From Symsagittifera roscoffensis (taxonomy: Eukaryota > Xenacoelomorpha > Acoela > Convolutidae), in the NCBI RefSeq assembly GCF_963678635.1, contig NC_087068.1, forward strand, positions 28,150,318-28,214,317: a DNA stretch of 64,000 nt. The letters are read 5' to 3'. The notes under the pieces were generated by a model that ran no database searches, was not told the origin of the DNA, and was given only the letters and a program-made list of their open reading frames with translations. Made by a program: the position numbers and the translations under genes. Shown piece by piece: positions 32,538 through 41,230 of this stretch (position 1 is the stretch's first letter; the number at the start of each line of letters is the position of its first letter).

Positions 32538-34019
32538 ATGGCGCACGCTCAAATCTCAGTCGAACCGTTTGGCGGAAGCGATAACGAAGATTTCGCCCAA
32601 TTCGAACAACTTTTCCAAGGATACGTTGGAGTTGCGGGAATCGCAAATGCTCAGCAAGCGAATTTTCTACAATTGCACCTGCGAGATAGCGCTCTGCGAT
32701 TCTACCAGACACTGCCAGCACTAACAAGAGCCGACGTACCTCTTAGTCTAGCGGCACTACGCGACCATTTTTGCAACCCTCAATTGCAAGAGGTCCACGT
32801 TCTAAAACTCGAACAATCGAAGTTCGATATCAAGCGAGACTCACCAGAAAACTACCTGGTCAACCTCACAAAAAAGGCACAGCGAGCCTACCCTACACCG
32901 GATCTACCTGCGGTTGCCCCAATCGACGGAGCACTAGCAGACGCTGCAGCCGCTGCAGACACAGCGCGCTTCCATAGAGAGACGGCACAACGTCAAGAAC
33001 GACTTGACGCTGAAAATGATCATAGGAACAACCAAATTAAACGTCTTTTTATAAAAGGCATGCCCAATTGGCTCCGTTCGAAGATGATGGAACAACCAGC
33101 TGCCACAACAGTACAAAAGCTTTGTAACCTGGCGCGCAAACAAATGACAATTAGAGACGTCTGTCGTAATGAGGATTACCCAGAAGATAATTTCAATGAA
33201 ATTGGAGATACAGTTTCTCACAACCTAATCAGTGCGTTGTCGAAACTAACAACAGCCCAGGAACAGATTGAGAAACAACTCAACGAAGTCCGTAGTGAGC
33301 TATCGGATCAGAGAAAAATGATCCAGTCACGACCACAACGTGACAACGGAAACACACAGCAGAGCTCTCAACTGAATAGCCAAAACGCTGGTGGGAATAA
33401 TAATCAAGCCCAACAACAAAATCAAGGAAACAATGCACAAAATCAAGGAACTGGAAATGGCCCTGATCAGGGCAATACTTCTGGCCCTAATCAAGGGAAT
33501 GGTTATCAAGGGAATGGGCAACAAGGATACAATCAAAGAAAGGGGAGATTTGGTAAAGGAAAAAAGAACGGACAGCAGAGAAATGATGGGGGATACGGAA
33601 ACCAAGGTTTCTCCGGGTTTCAAAATATGCAGTACCCCCCACAAATGTTCCAGTTCCCCCAACAGATGCCTGGAATGCAATCGAACCCCTATTTCCAACA
33701 AAACCAGAACTACCCTCAAACACAACAGAACGCTCAATTTTATTCGAACCAGATGTACCCTCAGGGCCAACAAACCCAACAGCAACAAGCGATAGCTACG
33801 CCACCACAACAGAATCCTCAGTTTGCCCAGCAAGTTGCACAACCAATGATGCAGCAGGTGCACACCCAAAACCCAAATACAGCAGCAGTTCGCACTGGAT
33901 CAAAATTCTGTGATCACTGCGGGAAGTTTGGCCATACCATAAGCCAATGTTGGCACAAACCCAAGCCACAGGGACAGCAGCAACAGAATTTCCCGTTCCA
34001 AATGGAACCAAAAAACTAA
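32538..34019 (+). CDS. gag: Element A Gag
   Basis: 493 codons, ATG at 32538. The N-terminal about 250 residues are alpha-helical capsid-like sequence. Residues about 225-270 look like a coiled coil. Residues about 280-450 form a long Gln/Asn/Gly-rich low-complexity linker. A single zinc knuckle C-X2-C-X4-H-X4-C begins at Cys458, the nucleocapsid RNA-binding motif. The frame ends at TAA 34017-34019, and the two sense codons before it form a slippery heptamer. The role is particle assembly and genome packaging. The low-complexity linker is longer than in most gypsy Gags. Confidence 0.9.
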   Translation: MAHAQISVEPFGGSDNEDFAQFEQLFQGYVGVAGIANAQQANFLQLHLRDSALRFYQTLPALTRADVPLSLAALRDHFCNPQLQEVHVLKLEQSKFDIKRDSPENYLVNLTKKAQRAYPTPDLPAVAPIDGALADAAAAADTARFHRETAQRQERLDAENDHRNNQIKRLFIKGMPNWLRSKMMEQPAATTVQKLCNLARKQMTIRDVCRNEDYPEDNFNEIGDTVSHNLISALSKLTTAQEQIEKQLNEVRSELSDQRKMIQSRPQRDNGNTQQSSQLNSQNAGGNNNQAQQQNQGNNAQNQGTGNGPDQGNTSGPNQGNGYQGNGQQGYNQRKGRFGKGKKNGQQRNDGGYGNQGFSGFQNMQYPPQMFQFPQQMPGMQSNPYFQQNQNYPQTQQNAQFYSNQMYPQGQQTQQQQAIATPPQQNPQFAQQVAQPMMQQVHTQNPNTAAVRTGSKFCDHCGKFGHTISQCWHKPKPQGQQQQNFPFQMEPKN

Positions 34020-37000
34020 CTCAGCCACAAAGTCAGTCAGTCAAATCATCTAAATCACAAAAATCACGTAAATCAAGAAAATCACGCAAATCAAATATTC
34101 AAGACGTACAAGACGATGAAATTATTGATCTGTACGCCGTCATCCCAACCGAAGGAACAGTGCTAACTTATATGAAAATAAGATTAGCGCCAAGCCTTCA
34201 AAGAAGAGTACTGATTGACACAGGAGCATGTGCAAACGTAATTTCGAAACAAACATTCGATGAAATTAAAAACGAAAAAACACTATTCGCACCCTATAAA
34301 ATGGCAAAATCAAGCCTCAAGCAAGTGAGAATGGCAGGAGGCCAACTAGTGTCAATTGAAACTGAAGTTACCATTGAATTTCATATGGCAGATATGAACT
34401 TTACGGAAACGTTCCTAGTGCTGAATTCAGCGAATTCAACGATCCTGGGAAACCCATTCTTTAAAAAACACCATATACATGTCTGCTCAAAATACAATCT
34501 ACTTCACTTTCCAGATTTGACACTCCAAATCAACGAAATTAAACCCGCCAATGCACCTAGACGCACCAACCGAGTAAAAAAATTTCCTCTTGTCGTCACC
34601 AAGAAACAAATAATTGCACCTCATCAAACAGTCATAATCGAGTGCCAATTACAAGATACCCTGACTGACATGGAAAAAACGACAGGAATCGTAGTCCCAT
34701 CACAGGAACTCGAAGAAAAATGCGAATTAGCAGTAACCTCATCAATAAATGAAGTTAACAAACAAAACATCATCTATGTCACGGCATTTAACATGACAGA
34801 ACATAACTTAACGTTGCCCTTTAAAACCGAAATCGGAAAATTTTCGATACTCACGCTAACCGAGTACGAAAATTTAATACAGATCGAGCCGCAAACTTTG
34901 GCATTAGCGAAAATGAACCAGCCGGATAATGTCGAACTCGGAATCAATGAAATAATTTCGCAAAAAACAAGCCCTTCAATAGGATCAGAACAAAAACCAC
35001 CCCCCGAATACGAGAAATTTTGGTTCCCGACGCCCGAAACGTGCCCTAACCCAGAATCACTTCCCAGTATTCAAAGGGAAATATATGACCAAATCCTCTA
35101 CTTTCAAGGTCTTGAGAAAATTGAACCAAATAATAACATTCAAGACCGGTTGTCCTTTTTGAGTAACTTTCAGTGGGAGAATTCAGTGTTGACAAATGAC
35201 CAAAGGTCAGAAGTAGAACATTTGCTCATCGAATATGCGGATATATTTGCCAAACACAGATTTGACGTGGGTTATAATTCCGACCTAAAGATCAAGTTGA
35301 CACCCGAACATCAACGCCCACTGTACACCCAAGGACCACCTACGCCCATCCAACTAAGGAATGAACTGACGGTTGAATTAGCTCTGATGCACTACTTCGG
35401 ACTTATAACAACACTGTCACATTCTAAATACAGTAGTCCGTTGTTTGCACATAGAAAGCCATCTGGAAAATTGCGGATGTTGATTGACCTCCGGCGTATC
35501 AATCATTCAATCAAAACGGACTATATAAATAGCAATTTTCCAATATCAAACATGACCGATGCATCAAACCACTTTGCCGGAAAGAGTTTGTTTACTAAAT
35601 TGGACTGCTCACAAGCATACGATTGTGTGCAAATGGCAGATGACCTTTCGGTCCAACTTTTGGCATTTAACTTCGGGTCGCGGACGTACGCCTATAAATG
35701 CCTAGCCCAAGGTCTAAGTAAATCTGTCACGGGATTCAGTTCATTCATCCGCCACTACCTCGATCCATGCCTAGCAGCCGATTTGTGCACACAATTCATG
35801 GATGATATAGGAAGTGCGGTGAATAGTTATGAGGAACTAATACCCACGTTAAAGAAAATATTCGAATGCATCCGAAAATCAGGCTTAAAACTTTCACCTA
35901 ATAAATGCGAAATAGGAACACAAAGAATGAAATTCCTAGGAAATGTAGTAACACCACAAGGAGTTACGCCAGAGGAAGCAAAAATTTCCGCATTCCTAAG
36001 CAAAATAAAAATGCCAAGAACAGTGAAACAAGTTAAAAGACTCATCGGGTTTGTGCAGTTTTTTAGGAACTACATGCCGAGTCTTGGTGAAAAACTAATA
36101 CCATTCTATAAGCTGCTGAAGAAGCAGATCGACTTTGAAATAACTGAAGATCACCATAAAAACCTCAAAACCCTCAAAGCAGACTTAATACAAGCGACCA
36201 CGTTGACACTCAGACTACCCAAGCCAGGACTGCAGTATGTCATACTTTGCGATGCCAGCTACCACGGGACTGGATTCGTGTTAATGGTCAAGGACTACGT
36301 CAAAAACGAGAAAAACGAAGAAATCAAGACGTACGCGCCCGTTTCTTTTGGTTCCCGGCTATTCAATACAGCACAGCTGAAATTTTCAATCTACTACAAA
36401 GAATTCCTAGCCTTGTATTTCGCACTTGATCATTTCTCGCACTACATCTGGGGATCAGTCAAACCAGTGATTGTATTAACAGATAATAGAAGTCTGACGC
36501 AATTTTTTCAGGCAAAAACCATACCGCCATCAGTGTGGAATTTCCTGGACCGAGTACTGTCTTTCAACATCATAATCGCCCACATCCCAGGAACAGCAAA
36601 TTACGCAGCAGACTTCTTGTCCAGGATGCAAACGGACCCATCAGCATCTCTCTCACTAAAACTGACAGACAAAATACCAGTCAGGGAAATTTATATCGAC
36701 ACAACAGCAAGAGTACCCGATGCATCGCTTAACCTGGTTCAATCTATCGATGAGGCATTTTCTGAAACAGAGCAGGTCGATGAAGCTCTAGTAGCAAACC
36801 TGCAAAGATTAGGACTTTATCAAGCATACCTCGACAAACAAACAACATGTGATAGTCAAGGAACAATAGAACCTAAGGCGCTTGTAATGTTGAAGAGGCC
36901 GATGATGAATGCGATAGAGTATCCAGATCCAGCAGAGAACCACATTGAACTAGACTCCAAAAATGAGCCAATTGACAGGAAAAAGGAACAACAACAAGAT

Positions 37001-38482
37001 ACTGACATCGAAGAAGTAAAGAAGTGGATAAGAACAGGCGAAATACCAGACCTTACGTATGCGAATAGCAGACTAAAGAAGTACGCAAAGCAATTCAATC
37101 GACTTGTCATTGAAGACGAAGTCCTTCTCCGCAAATTCTACGACGATACTGGTAAAATCAAACATAAACAGTTCTGTGTACCAAAACACATGTGGAACGA
37201 AACCCTATACAGAGTCCATAATTCGATGACAGGAGGACATATTGGCATGACACGAACCACAGAGGAATTCAGAAGGAGATTCTATTTTCCCGGATTCTCG
37301 GAGTTTTTGGTCAACACAGTCAAAAACTGTTTAACGTGCCCGCAGCTCAAAAATGCTTCGAGTAAACATCAAACGCCACCACTTCAACCACTTTCCTCGT
37401 TACAATCATACCCTGGTGACATGATGCAGATCGATATAGTCGGACCGCTAAAGTCACCGGTTTACAAGTTTGTTCTAACTGGAATCGACGTTTTTTCAAA
37501 ATACCTGTTCGCAGCACCAATGACGAACGCAAGCGCTGATACGGTGGCGAGAGAACTAACGAAGATGTTTTTCATGCACAGTTATGTGCCAAAAAGGATA
37601 CTGTCGGACCTGGGAAGTGTATTTACCTCTAAGTTAATCCACGAACTCACAGGCCTTCTAAACATCAAAATTGGACACGCAACGCTGAAACACCCACAAA
37701 CCATCGGACTGGTGGAAAGATCCCATGGGGCACTGAAAAGGATCCTCAAACTTAACACTGACGCCCAATGGACCGATTGGCACCGTTATGTACCCCTTGG
37801 GACCTTCATACACAATACGTCATACTACTCGTCCATCGGATGTTGTCCGAGCACCATTTTCCACGGGAGAGAGCCTACCAAACCGCTTGATCTCAGATTT
37901 TCGACCAAAGCATTGGAAATTGCTACGTCTAATGCCGACTTTGTAACCGCGTTACAAGACGCGATGCTCGAAAAATTCAAAGAGACTAAAGACAACATCG
38001 TGTCATCATATCACAGATACCGGGGATACTACGACCAAAAAGCACTAACCCAACCGCTAGTACTTCACTCGTTCTGTCTCCTCCTCAACCCTCTTCTAAC
38101 AAATCAGTCTGATACCCGGAATAAGTCACTCCAAGTGTGGCTCCCCTTGTATAGAGTGGAAAACGTTCTAACTAACAGCAATTACATAGTACGGAATGTC
38201 GGAACCAACCACACACAGTGTGTCCACAGAATTCGACTCCGATCGATTCGACCACAGAATCAACCAGAAGACATTGACCCAATCGATGAGGCTCAATTCG
38301 TGGTAGATCCGTCACTAAGCAAGTACCGCAGTGAGCCAGGGTTATTTGATGACTACCTACCTAGACTGCTTGACGACGTTCAACCGCAACACGACAGCGA
38401 AATCCAACAAGCAACTCCGACTACCATCCGCTTATCAATACCAGTAGGAGGACCACTGGCACCAGCGCCACCCCCGCAGTAG
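33947..38482 (+). CDS. pol: Element A Pol polyprotein (protease, RT, RNase H, integrase)
   Basis: 1511 open codons in the -1 frame of gag, overlapping it by 73 bases. An ATG opens the frame at 33947, but the slippery site at 34010 makes a Gag-Pol fusion more likely. A lysine/serine-rich repeat (KSRKSRKSRKS) follows. Protease: DTGA at residue 91 and ILGNPF near 166. Reverse transcriptase: LIDLRRIN near 510, LDCSQAYD near 550, FMDD at 617-620. RNase H: CDAS with Asp769, and VLTDNRS further on. Integrase: HHCC zinc region (residues about 1090-1135), catalytic Asp1163, Asp1221 and Glu1257, with exact DD35E spacing. A GPY/F-like HRIRLRSIRP segment follows. There is no chromodomain. The tail is proline-rich and ends two bases before the next ORF. 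Confidence 0.95.
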   Translation: MLAQTQATGTAATEFPVPNGTKKLTQPQSQSVKSSKSQKSRKSRKSRKSNIQDVQDDEIIDLYAVIPTEGTVLTYMKIRLAPSLQRRVLIDTGACANVISKQTFDEIKNEKTLFAPYKMAKSSLKQVRMAGGQLVSIETEVTIEFHMADMNFTETFLVLNSANSTILGNPFFKKHHIHVCSKYNLLHFPDLTLQINEIKPANAPRRTNRVKKFPLVVTKKQIIAPHQTVIIECQLQDTLTDMEKTTGIVVPSQELEEKCELAVTSSINEVNKQNIIYVTAFNMTEHNLTLPFKTEIGKFSILTLTEYENLIQIEPQTLALAKMNQPDNVELGINEIISQKTSPSIGSEQKPPPEYEKFWFPTPETCPNPESLPSIQREIYDQILYFQGLEKIEPNNNIQDRLSFLSNFQWENSVLTNDQRSEVEHLLIEYADIFAKHRFDVGYNSDLKIKLTPEHQRPLYTQGPPTPIQLRNELTVELALMHYFGLITTLSHSKYSSPLFAHRKPSGKLRMLIDLRRINHSIKTDYINSNFPISNMTDASNHFAGKSLFTKLDCSQAYDCVQMADDLSVQLLAFNFGSRTYAYKCLAQGLSKSVTGFSSFIRHYLDPCLAADLCTQFMDDIGSAVNSYEELIPTLKKIFECIRKSGLKLSPNKCEIGTQRMKFLGNVVTPQGVTPEEAKISAFLSKIKMPRTVKQVKRLIGFVQFFRNYMPSLGEKLIPFYKLLKKQIDFEITEDHHKNLKTLKADLIQATTLTLRLPKPGLQYVILCDASYHGTGFVLMVKDYVKNEKNEEIKTYAPVSFGSRLFNTAQLKFSIYYKEFLALYFALDHFSHYIWGSVKPVIVLTDNRSLTQFFQAKTIPPSVWNFLDRVLSFNIIIAHIPGTANYAADFLSRMQTDPSASLSLKLTDKIPVREIYIDTTARVPDASLNLVQSIDEAFSETEQVDEALVANLQRLGLYQAYLDKQTTCDSQGTIEPKALVMLKRPMMNAIEYPDPAENHIELDSKNEPIDRKKEQQQDTDIEEVKKWIRTGEIPDLTYANSRLKKYAKQFNRLVIEDEVLLRKFYDDTGKIKHKQFCVPKHMWNETLYRVHNSMTGGHIGMTRTTEEFRRRFYFPGFSEFLVNTVKNCLTCPQLKNASSKHQTPPLQPLSSLQSYPGDMMQIDIVGPLKSPVYKFVLTGIDVFSKYLFAAPMTNASADTVARELTKMFFMHSYVPKRILSDLGSVFTSKLIHELTGLLNIKIGHATLKHPQTIGLVERSHGALKRILKLNTDAQWTDWHRYVPLGTFIHNTSYYSSIGCCPSTIFHGREPTKPLDLRFSTKALEIATSNADFVTALQDAMLEKFKETKDNIVSSYHRYRGYYDQKALTQPLVLHSFCLLLNPLLTNQSDTRNKSLQVWLPLYRVENVLTNSNYIVRNVGTNHTQCVHRIRLRSIRPQNQPEDIDPIDEAQFVVDPSLSKYRSEPGLFDDYLPRLLDDVQPQHDSEIQQATPTTIRLSIPVGGPLAPAPPPQ
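34010..34016 (+). promoter_or_regulatory. -1 ribosomal frameshift site (A AAA AAC)
   Basis: The heptamer A AAA AAC sits in the gag frame immediately before the TAA stop. It has the canonical X XXY YYZ form, and slipping back one base enters the pol frame, which is open across this point. No strong GC stem is obvious directly downstream. Confidence 0.85.
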
Positions 38483-38484
38483 TT

Positions 38485-39549
38485 ATGGCACCACCGCCTC
38501 CAGTAGCACTCCCAGTACCGCCACTAGTAGTGCTTCCTCCACCACCACCAGCACCACCACCACCACGTGAACCACCAGCACCAATAGTACCACCAAGGCC
38601 GCCATCTCCACTTGATATCGAACTGGAACCAATGAATCCACCACAGCCTGGGCAACAGGAAGCACCCATTGGGGAAGATCACATGGACGGAGCGGGAGCA
38701 GCAGAGCCAGGTGAAATGGCACAAGAACGTGACGAAACTGCCGAGGAACAACCCGTACAAGAACCACCGCGAACGAGACGCAAAGCAGCAGCCATAGCAC
38801 GTGACAGGATTTATGGACAAACTCGATTCAGCAACGACGTACGATACCACCCAATACCACCTCGGGAGAAGCACCCTCGCAAATATGGTCTGAGAACAGT
38901 AGATGGACACGAAGTTGCTCCGGTTACCTTTAGCCCAATATCTAAACGGAAAGAAAACCAGGAAAAAGTACGGCAACAAGCAGCTGAGGCAAACGAATTA
39001 TTCCCCCCAAAAGAACAAAAGAAGAGAATTATAAAAAGCAGCCTCAAACGAGCAAAACAGGCAACGAGGCTAAACGATGAAGCTGGCAGCAGCAAAGACT
39101 CGATGAATTCTATTCAAGAACCAAATATCATATTTGGCACAGGAGATCTGATGCATTTCCCAGGCTCCATCGCTCATTGTGTCTCTAGCGACTTCCAGAT
39201 GAGCAAGGGAATAGCAAAGCAAATTCGCGATGCCTACCCAGCACTACAGCCCACGTTGAAGTCGATTGAAACACCACAAGTTGGCGCCTCAGTATCAATG
39301 CACATTCCTTCTCAAAACAAATCAATATTCAATCTAGTGACAAAAACGCAATATTTCAATAAACCGTCTTACTATGATCTTACACGCAGCCTCCGCTGCA
39401 TGAAGAAACAGCTAATCGAACAAGGAATCAAACAAATTGCTCTTCCCAAGATAGGATGTGGACTTGATAAACTACGAGAAAATACGGTTTTTAACATAAT
39501 CTTCGAAATCTTCCGAAAAACAGACATCAAAGTCTTCATATACGTCTGA
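38485..39549 (+). CDS. Element A ORF3: proline-rich protein with a TARG1-like macro domain
   Basis: 354 codons. ATG lies two bases after the pol stop, in the -1 frame relative to pol. Residues 1-50 are mostly proline, 60-95 acidic, and 95-190 basic with several Lys/Arg clusters. Residues about 213-354 match the macro domain of TARG1/OARD1, an enzyme that removes ADP-ribose from glutamate and aspartate and deacetylates O-acetyl-ADP-ribose. GTGDL, SIAHCVS, NLVTKT, NKPSY and ALPKIGCGLDKL fall in family order. Lys287 and Asp328 occupy the positions of human TARG1 catalytic Lys84 and Asp125, with the same spacing of 41. Intact, so probably active. Family and catalytic residues are read from sequence; a role against host ADP-ribosylation is inference. 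Expression could be by termination-reinitiation, frameshift or splicing. Confidence 0.9.
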   Translation: MAPPPPVALPVPPLVVLPPPPPAPPPPREPPAPIVPPRPPSPLDIELEPMNPPQPGQQEAPIGEDHMDGAGAAEPGEMAQERDETAEEQPVQEPPRTRRKAAAIARDRIYGQTRFSNDVRYHPIPPREKHPRKYGLRTVDGHEVAPVTFSPISKRKENQEKVRQQAAEANELFPPKEQKKRIIKSSLKRAKQATRLNDEAGSSKDSMNSIQEPNIIFGTGDLMHFPGSIAHCVSSDFQMSKGIAKQIRDAYPALQPTLKSIETPQVGASVSMHIPSQNKSIFNLVTKTQYFNKPSYYDLTRSLRCMKKQLIEQGIKQIALPKIGCGLDKLRENTVFNIIFEIFRKTDIKVFIYV

Positions 39550-39610
39550 CAACAATATCGACCCCCTCAATCATCATAATATGACCCCAAATGACGCTAC
39601 AGAAGCCTGG

Positions 39611-40620
39611 CGCAGGAGGAAATGTATAGAACTCGAGATATCAAAAAACACCTCAACCTCCCATGTATTAAGATCACGAATAAAAAAGTTTCGAGCACCC
39701 CGACAACTCAGTGATCGGATCTCGAAAATTTTGACACCAGTGAGCTCTGTAGCACCAATGAGGAGCCTGCAGAAGCGCAGCGCAGGAGGAAATGTATAGA
39801 ACTCGAGATATCAAAAAACACCTCAACCTCCCATGTATTAAGATCACGAATAAAAAAGTTTCGAGCACCCCGACAACTCAGTGATCGGATCTCGAAAATT
39901 TTGACACCAGTGAGCTCTGTAGCACCAATGAGGAGCCTGCAGAAGCGCAGCGCAGGAGGAAATGTATAGAACTCGAGATATCAAAAAACACCTCAACCTC
40001 CCATGTATTAAGATCACGAATAAAAAAGTTTCGAGCACCCCGACAACTCAATGATCGGATCTCGAAAATTTTGACACCAGTGAGCTCTGTAGCACCAATG
40101 AGGAGCCTGCAGAAGCGCAGCGCAGGAGGAAATGTATAGAACTCGAGATATCAAAAAACACCTCAACCTCCCATGTATTAAGATCACGAATAAAAAAGTT
40201 TCGAGCACCCCGACAACTCAGTGATCGGATCTCGAAAATTTTGACACCAGTGAGCTCTGTAGCACCAATGAGGAGCCTGCAGAAGCGCAGCGCAGGAGGA
40301 AATGTATAGAACTCGAGATATCAAAAAACACCTCAACCTCCCATGTATTAAGATCACGAATAAAAAAGTTTCGAGCACCCCGACAACTCAATGATCGGAT
40401 CTCGAAAATTTTGACACCAGTGAGCTCTGTAGCACCAATGAGGAGCCTGCAGAAGCGCAGCGCAGGAGGAAATGTATAGAACTCGAGATATCAAAAAACA
40501 CCTCAACCTCCCATGTATTAAGATCACGAATAAAAAAGTTTCGAGCACCCCGACAACTCAATGATCGGATCTCGAAAATTTTGACACCAGTGAGCTCTGA
40601 AGCACCAATGAGGAGCCTGC
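39611..40620 (+). repeat. Six 170-bp tandem repeats inside element A
   Basis: Units start at 39611, 39781, 39951, 40121, 40291 and 40461, each opening CGCAGGAGGAAATG. They are almost identical. One G/A variant (CTCAGTGATC versus CTCAATGATC) runs G, G, A, G, A, A through the array. The final unit breaks into two short CCTGCACGAACTGAG repeats. Because 170 is not a multiple of three, the array does not encode a repeated protein; 64-codon frames on the other strand are by-products. A regulatory, RNA-export or insulator role is possible but unproven. Confidence 0.95.
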
Positions 40621-40760
40621 ACGAACTGAGCCCACCAGCCTGCACGAACTGAGTCCAACTGAGTTCCCATGAGTTAATGGAAAAAAAAAAAAAAACAAAT
40701 TGAAACTTGATGACAACGGACCAAGAAACCCAATTTCAATAATAATCATAAATCAAATTG

Positions 40761-41084
40761 ATGAATCACGAAAACTTTCAAGATCTCGTGCAATCTATTC
40801 AAAATTCGAACTTGCTCTCCGAAACGCCGTACAGCATCGACCTAATTGGCTTCGGTGACCATAACGTAGACCACACATCGGGAGAAGCTTACTCGGTATT
40901 TTCTTGTGAAGATCCTTTAGTAATAATTATCATAGCATACACCATAGCCGATTTGCGCATGATAGTTACCTGCCATTTCAATACGACCGCAGAACTCACG
41001 GAAACGATTTTCACCTTGCAGTCAAACGCCTACTTCGATCTCGACGACATCAACTACTCCGTAATTTTCGAACTACCACAATAA
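40761..41084 (+). CDS. Element A small ORF, 107 aa, unidentified
   Basis: ATG at 40761 after the tandem array and before env. The protein is acidic, with a hydrophobic stretch near residue 50-65 (LVIIIIAYTIAD) that is short for a membrane span. Cys are few and I see no known domain. It ends in a frame different from env, about 145 bases before the env ATG. It could be an accessory protein or a chance frame. Its non-repetitive, balanced composition argues mildly for coding. Confidence 0.45.
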   Translation: MNHENFQDLVQSIQNSNLLSETPYSIDLIGFGDHNVDHTSGEAYSVFSCEDPLVIIIIAYTIADLRMIVTCHFNTTAELTETIFTLQSNAYFDLDDINYSVIFELPQ

Positions 41085-41230
41085 CCTTTTCCAAAAAAAA
41101 TCTCCGAATTACAATCGAACGTCTGGTGCGGATACCACGACGACAATTACCCAACCATCTACGAGACCACATAGACAAAAACCAAATTGCCAAACTAACC
41201 AGGAGCATTACTCTGCGCCACGAAGGGACA

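Noticed and set aside
33327-33869. 180-codon leucine-rich minus-strand frame
   Set aside because: It is the reverse of the Gln/Asn-rich part of Gag, and composition explains it.
38421-39095. Long minus-strand frames rich in Gly, Val and Trp
   Set aside because: They mirror the proline-codon-rich region of pol and ORF3 on the plus strand.
39674-40548. A series of 64-codon minus-strand frames repeated every 170 bp
   Set aside because: They are by-products of the 170-bp tandem array; frames shift between units and no domain is present.
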